Source: an uncultured Actinomycetes bacterium
Lineage (GTDB): Bacteria; Actinomycetota; Actinomycetes; Nanopelagicales; Nanopelagicaceae
Length of the DNA stretch: 36,134 nt
Assembly: GCA_903844115.1 (NCBI GenBank)
Contig: CAIMSI010000022.1
Location: forward strand, 1 to 36,134
Direction: 5' to 3'
Part shown: positions 33,587 through 36,134 of the stretch, piece by piece
How the letters are laid out: each line of letters opens with the position of its first letter
Position numbering within the stretch: position 1 is the first letter of the stretch
Translations under genes and position numbers: made by a program
Notes under the pieces: model-generated
What the model was told of the DNA's origin: nothing
Database searches by the model: none
What the model saw: only the letters and a program-made list of their open reading frames with translations

Positions 33587-35431
33587 GTGGCTCTGATAAA
33601 GCCACTTAAGCTGCGCGCACAAAAAGTTGCAGTGAGGAAAGTTAAGGCGCCTTTAAACCCAGTTGCACGAGTAATTGTTGATACAAAAGTCTTCCATCTA
33701 GATGAGCCTTATTCTTACCTGGTTGGTGAAGAGATCTCATCCACTCTTTGCGTCGGGTCTATAGTGAAGATTCCCTTTGGCAATTCACTCACCGAGGGAA
33801 TTGTTATCGATCGAAACGGCACTGACCCAACTGCAGGACTCAAGTTCATCGACGCCCAAATTTCAACAACTGCGCCGTTGACCTCAGCGCAGATTTCATT
33901 CTTCCAAGAGGTTGCAAAACGTTATGGATGCTCATTGTGGGATGTTCTCCGGTTGGCGTTACCCTCTTTTTCAAGTACGGGGGAGAAAAAAGCTAAAATT
34001 TCACCAACAGTAGCCGTAGCTCAAGGCGCGGGTGCTCGAGGCGTTGCTATTACTGTAAAGCAGGGTTCCTTGATTGTTGAGGAAGTCTTACGGATTTCGC
34101 GTCTGCAATCTGATTCCAAAACTGTGGTGATTGTGCCGGATAGCAAGAGTTTGCAGAAGTTCTCGCAGATTGCAAACGTACTTCTTCAGGCCGAAAGCGC
34201 TAAGAGCCTGAGATACGCAAATTATCTAGAAGCAAATTATTTGAATGACGGGATTGTAGTAGGTCTGCGAAGTTCGATATTTCTTCATCTGAATCCATCT
34301 GATCAACTCATCATTGTGGACGAGGCAGATTCGAATCTTTATGAACGGCATATGCCCACCTACAACGTTCGAGATTTAGCTTTAATGCGGGCTACCGAGC
34401 AGAAGGTGATTTTCATGAGTGCCTGTCACTCGTTGGAAATCGAAAGGCTCATCGATGTGGGCTACCTGGATTCCCAGGAAGTTGGAACCTATGGACGTTC
34501 TATATTGAGTGAATCTACTTCCACTTCCCATGCTGTTATTTCAGAGGGGCTCAAGCGTGGAAATGTTCTGATCCTTCACGCAAACGTAGGCTATGTTCAA
34601 AGTTTTGCCTGCCAACATTGCCGCAATTTGGCCATATGTTCGTGCGGAGAGAAACTTTTGCTAGGTCGCGATAATAAGTCCACGGTTTGTCCAATGTGCG
34701 GAGCAAAATCGGCGAATTGGAAATGCTCGTACTGTGAAAAATCTCTTCCACGTTCACTCTCAAAGGGAGTCATAAAAAGGGCTGAAGATTACGGACGTTC
34801 TTTCCCCAATGTGAGGGTTATCTCTGCAAGTGCACAATCTCCCATTCAAGAACTACCGGCCGAACGCACTTTGGTTGTTGCCACTCCAGGCATGGAACCT
34901 GAAGGTATATATGCAGCAATTTGTTTAATGGATGGAGAACAAGTCTTCGGACGAACTGGTCTTCGCAGCGATGAACAAGGTCAGTTGTTGTGGAGCAACG
35001 CATTGTGCAAGTTGGCCAATAATGGTGAAGTCTTTGTATCTCTTGCCAAAGAGCATCCAGTTGTCCAGGGACTCACTCGTAATTCGTGGCGACGAACACA
35101 TCTCTCAGAGATTGCTGCCCGCTCTTCGGCGCAGTTGCCACCGGAATATCGCCTGATTTCGATTGAAGGTGAGGGACTGGAAATAGGGAACTTACCTGTG
35201 ATTTTTGAAGAGATGATGGATAGTGGAGAAATTCGCACGATTGGTCCGATAGGTCCGATCACTCCTATCAATCCAACTGACCGACTGGCTGGAACCTCGC
35301 GTCTGATTGTGAAATACCCAGTTTCACTCGGCTCTATCGTCGCGCGTAAAGTATATGAAATCAATCGTGTGCGCAGTTTGCAAGGCCGTAAAGTGTTTCG
35401 GGTGTCAGTAGACCCTTATGAGTTCATCTAG
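33587..35431 (+). CDS. priA: Probable primosomal protein N' (PriA), helicase-deficient form
   Basis: A replication-restart factor of 614 residues, shorter than E. coli PriA (about 730). The N-terminal 3'-DNA-binding domain is recognisable (ARVIVDTKVFHLDEPYSYLVGEE, VKIPFGNSLTEGIVI). No Walker A (GxTGSGKT) exists: the corresponding stretch reads QGAGARGVAITV. A DEAD Walker-B-like motif remains at 245-248 (IIVDEADSNLY). The zinc-binding region is intact with eight cysteines (C342, C345, C351, C353, C368, C371, C380, C383). Actinobacterial PriA homologues are known to lack key helicase residues, so it is probably a structural loader rather than a motor. It starts with GTG, 6 bp after metK. Confidence 0.9.
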   Translation: MALIKPLKLRAQKVAVRKVKAPLNPVARVIVDTKVFHLDEPYSYLVGEEISSTLCVGSIVKIPFGNSLTEGIVIDRNGTDPTAGLKFIDAQISTTAPLTSAQISFFQEVAKRYGCSLWDVLRLALPSFSSTGEKKAKISPTVAVAQGAGARGVAITVKQGSLIVEEVLRISRLQSDSKTVVIVPDSKSLQKFSQIANVLLQAESAKSLRYANYLEANYLNDGIVVGLRSSIFLHLNPSDQLIIVDEADSNLYERHMPTYNVRDLALMRATEQKVIFMSACHSLEIERLIDVGYLDSQEVGTYGRSILSESTSTSHAVISEGLKRGNVLILHANVGYVQSFACQHCRNLAICSCGEKLLLGRDNKSTVCPMCGAKSANWKCSYCEKSLPRSLSKGVIKRAEDYGRSFPNVRVISASAQSPIQELPAERTLVVATPGMEPEGIYAAICLMDGEQVFGRTGLRSDEQGQLLWSNALCKLANNGEVFVSLAKEHPVVQGLTRNSWRRTHLSEIAARSSAQLPPEYRLISIEGEGLEIGNLPVIFEEMMDSGEIRTIGPIGPITPINPTDRLAGTSRLIVKYPVSLGSIVARKVYEINRVRSLQGRKVFRVSVDPYEFI

Positions 35432-35440
35432 AATTCTGCT
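35429..35440 (+). promoter_or_regulatory. Candidate -10 element for leaderless def transcript
   Basis: TAGAAT (35429-35434) fits TANNNT closely and is exactly 6 nt before the def ATG at 35441. Its TAG is the stop codon of priA. No Shine-Dalgarno precedes def, and no strong -35 is seen. Confidence 0.55.
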
Positions 35441-36001
35441 ATGCCTATCCAACCCATTCGATATTTTGGCGATCCGGTCCTCACGACTCCGGCTACACCA
35501 GTGACCACCTTCGACAAGGAGTTGCGCACTTTGGTCGCTGATTTGATTGAAACCATGCAAGATGCACCAGGCGCAGGGTTGGCAGCTCCACAAATCGGAG
35601 TTTCATTGCGTGTATTTGTTTGGGATGTCGATGAGGCCGTGGGGCATCTGATCAATCCGAGCCTTGACCTGGGTGATGAATTGCAGGAGGGCGAAGAAGG
35701 CTGTCTAAGTTTTCCCGAGCTGCGATATAGCACTCCTCGCGCCATGCGAGCAGTGGCCAAAGGATTTAACATGCATGGAGAGCCAATAACGGTGGATGGA
35801 ACTGAGTTCTTGGCGCGTGCTTTACAACATGAAACGGACCATCTGGACGGGATTCTCTTCATCGACAAGTTATCGGCGCAAGACAGGAAATTGGCAATGA
35901 AAGAGATCCGGGAGAGCGATTGGTTTGGCGAAGCATCAAGCGCTGGAGGATTACCAACACTTAAGATTTCACCTCATGCCACTCGTGGCTTAGGGTTCTA
36001 G
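35441..36001 (+). CDS. def: Peptide deformylase
   Basis: Removes the N-formyl group from nascent proteins; 186 residues. All three motifs are present: GAGLAAPQIG (44-53), EEGCLSFP with metal ligand C88, and QHETDHLDG with H130, E131 and H134. It is followed by fmt, whose product formylates the initiator tRNA, so the two opposed steps of N-formylmethionine use are encoded together. Confidence 0.97.
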   Translation: MPIQPIRYFGDPVLTTPATPVTTFDKELRTLVADLIETMQDAPGAGLAAPQIGVSLRVFVWDVDEAVGHLINPSLDLGDELQEGEEGCLSFPELRYSTPRAMRAVAKGFNMHGEPITVDGTEFLARALQHETDHLDGILFIDKLSAQDRKLAMKEIRESDWFGEASSAGGLPTLKISPHATRGLGF

Positions 36002-36004
36002 AAG

Positions 36005-36052
36005 ATTCTCCAAAGAATTGTCTAAAGAATTGTCTAGAGAATTGGTTCAGGG
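36005..36052. repeat. 12-bp imperfect tandem repeat, three to four units
   Basis: Units ATTCTCCAAAGA (36005-36016), ATTGTCTAAAGA (36017-36028), ATTGTCTAGAGA (36029-36040) and a decayed ATTGGTTCAGGG (36041-36052) fill most of the 57-bp gap between def and fmt. The fmt ribosome site (AGGGG, 36049-36053) falls in the last unit. Confidence 0.85.
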
Positions 36053-36058
36053 GATTCA

Positions 36059-36134
36059 TTGAAGATTGCCATAGCTAGCTCATCACCAGTTGGAATTCCG
36101 GTGCTTGCTAGCTTATTAAGTAGTAATCATGAAG
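36059..36134 (+). CDS. fmt: Methionyl-tRNA formyltransferase, 5' end only
   Basis: The last 25 codons of the window start with TTG at 36059 and read (M)KIAIASSSPVGIPVLASLL. This matches the Fmt N-terminus (RIVFAGTPxxAVPxLxxL), although the usual G-T-P is replaced by S-S-P. AGGGG (36049-36053) is 5 nt before the TTG. The position after def supports the call. The remainder lies beyond the window, so activity cannot be assessed. Confidence 0.8.
   Translation, partial: MKIAIASSSPVGIPVLASLLSSNHE

Overview
The window is about 36 kb of core chromosome with moderate base composition and almost no non-coding DNA. It reads as a small-genome (streamlined) member of the Actinobacteria. The support is gene order (rel - MBL hydrolase - hisS - aspS; DUF948 - alaS - ruvX - mltG - aroE - prepilin peptidase - aroCKBQ - efp - nusB - bldD - pyr genes - mIHF/gmk - rpoZ - coaBC - metK - priA - def - fmt), an actinobacterial-type IHF (mIHF), a BldD regulator, and an EF-P with the actinobacterial PGKGP loop. 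Freshwater acI-type lineages (Nanopelagicales, 'Ca. Planktophila'-like) fit the packing and base composition, but that assignment is inference.

Layout. 1-2775: the 3' part of the (p)ppGpp synthetase/hydrolase gene, facing a DUF349 gene on the minus strand. 2993-6769: a glyoxalase-II-like hydrolase, hisS and aspS. 6773-9657: a lipoprotein of unknown function translationally coupled to an unusual membrane FtsH-like AAA+ zinc protease, the least conventional coding block here. 9667-14873: DUF948, alaS, ruvX, mltG and aroE. 14917-18653: a minimal prepilin peptidase, an 11-bp tandem array, then the shikimate operon aroC-aroK-aroB-aroQ. 18719-19708: efp and nusB. 19686-20198 (minus): bldD, with an intact c-di-GMP signature. 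20326-29955: the complete UMP pathway pyrR-pyrB-pyrC-carA-carB-pyrK-pyrD-pyrF, with a recognisable PyrR-binding RNA hairpin directly before the pyrR ribosome binding site. 29955-36134: a fused mIHF-guanylate kinase gene, rpoZ, coaBC, metK, a helicase-deficient PriA, def and the start of fmt.

How the genes work together. The aro block makes chorismate precursors. The pyr block makes UMP from bicarbonate, glutamine and aspartate under PyrR control. The following genes link nucleotides (Gmk), transcription (omega), coenzyme A, SAM, replication restart and N-terminal formylmethionine handling (Def/Fmt). Most neighbours overlap by 1-17 bp or lie within 10 bp, so transcripts are probably long and translation coupled.

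No wholly new multi-gene system was found. The most interesting signals are: (1) the mIHF-Gmk fusion with a strong internal Shine-Dalgarno before a second start; (2) five genes with a TANNNT -10 element exactly 6 nt upstream of an ATG, implying leaderless mRNAs, two of them reusing the upstream stop codon as the -10; (3) three intergenic tandem repeats of 11-13 bp; (4) the divergent FtsH-like protease with its lipoprotein neighbour; (5) the PyrR hairpin. No IS elements, tRNAs, rRNAs, CRISPR arrays or prophage genes were seen. No stretch longer than 300 bases lacks a gene; the longest gene-free stretches are 2776-2992, 15328-15467 and 20199-20325.
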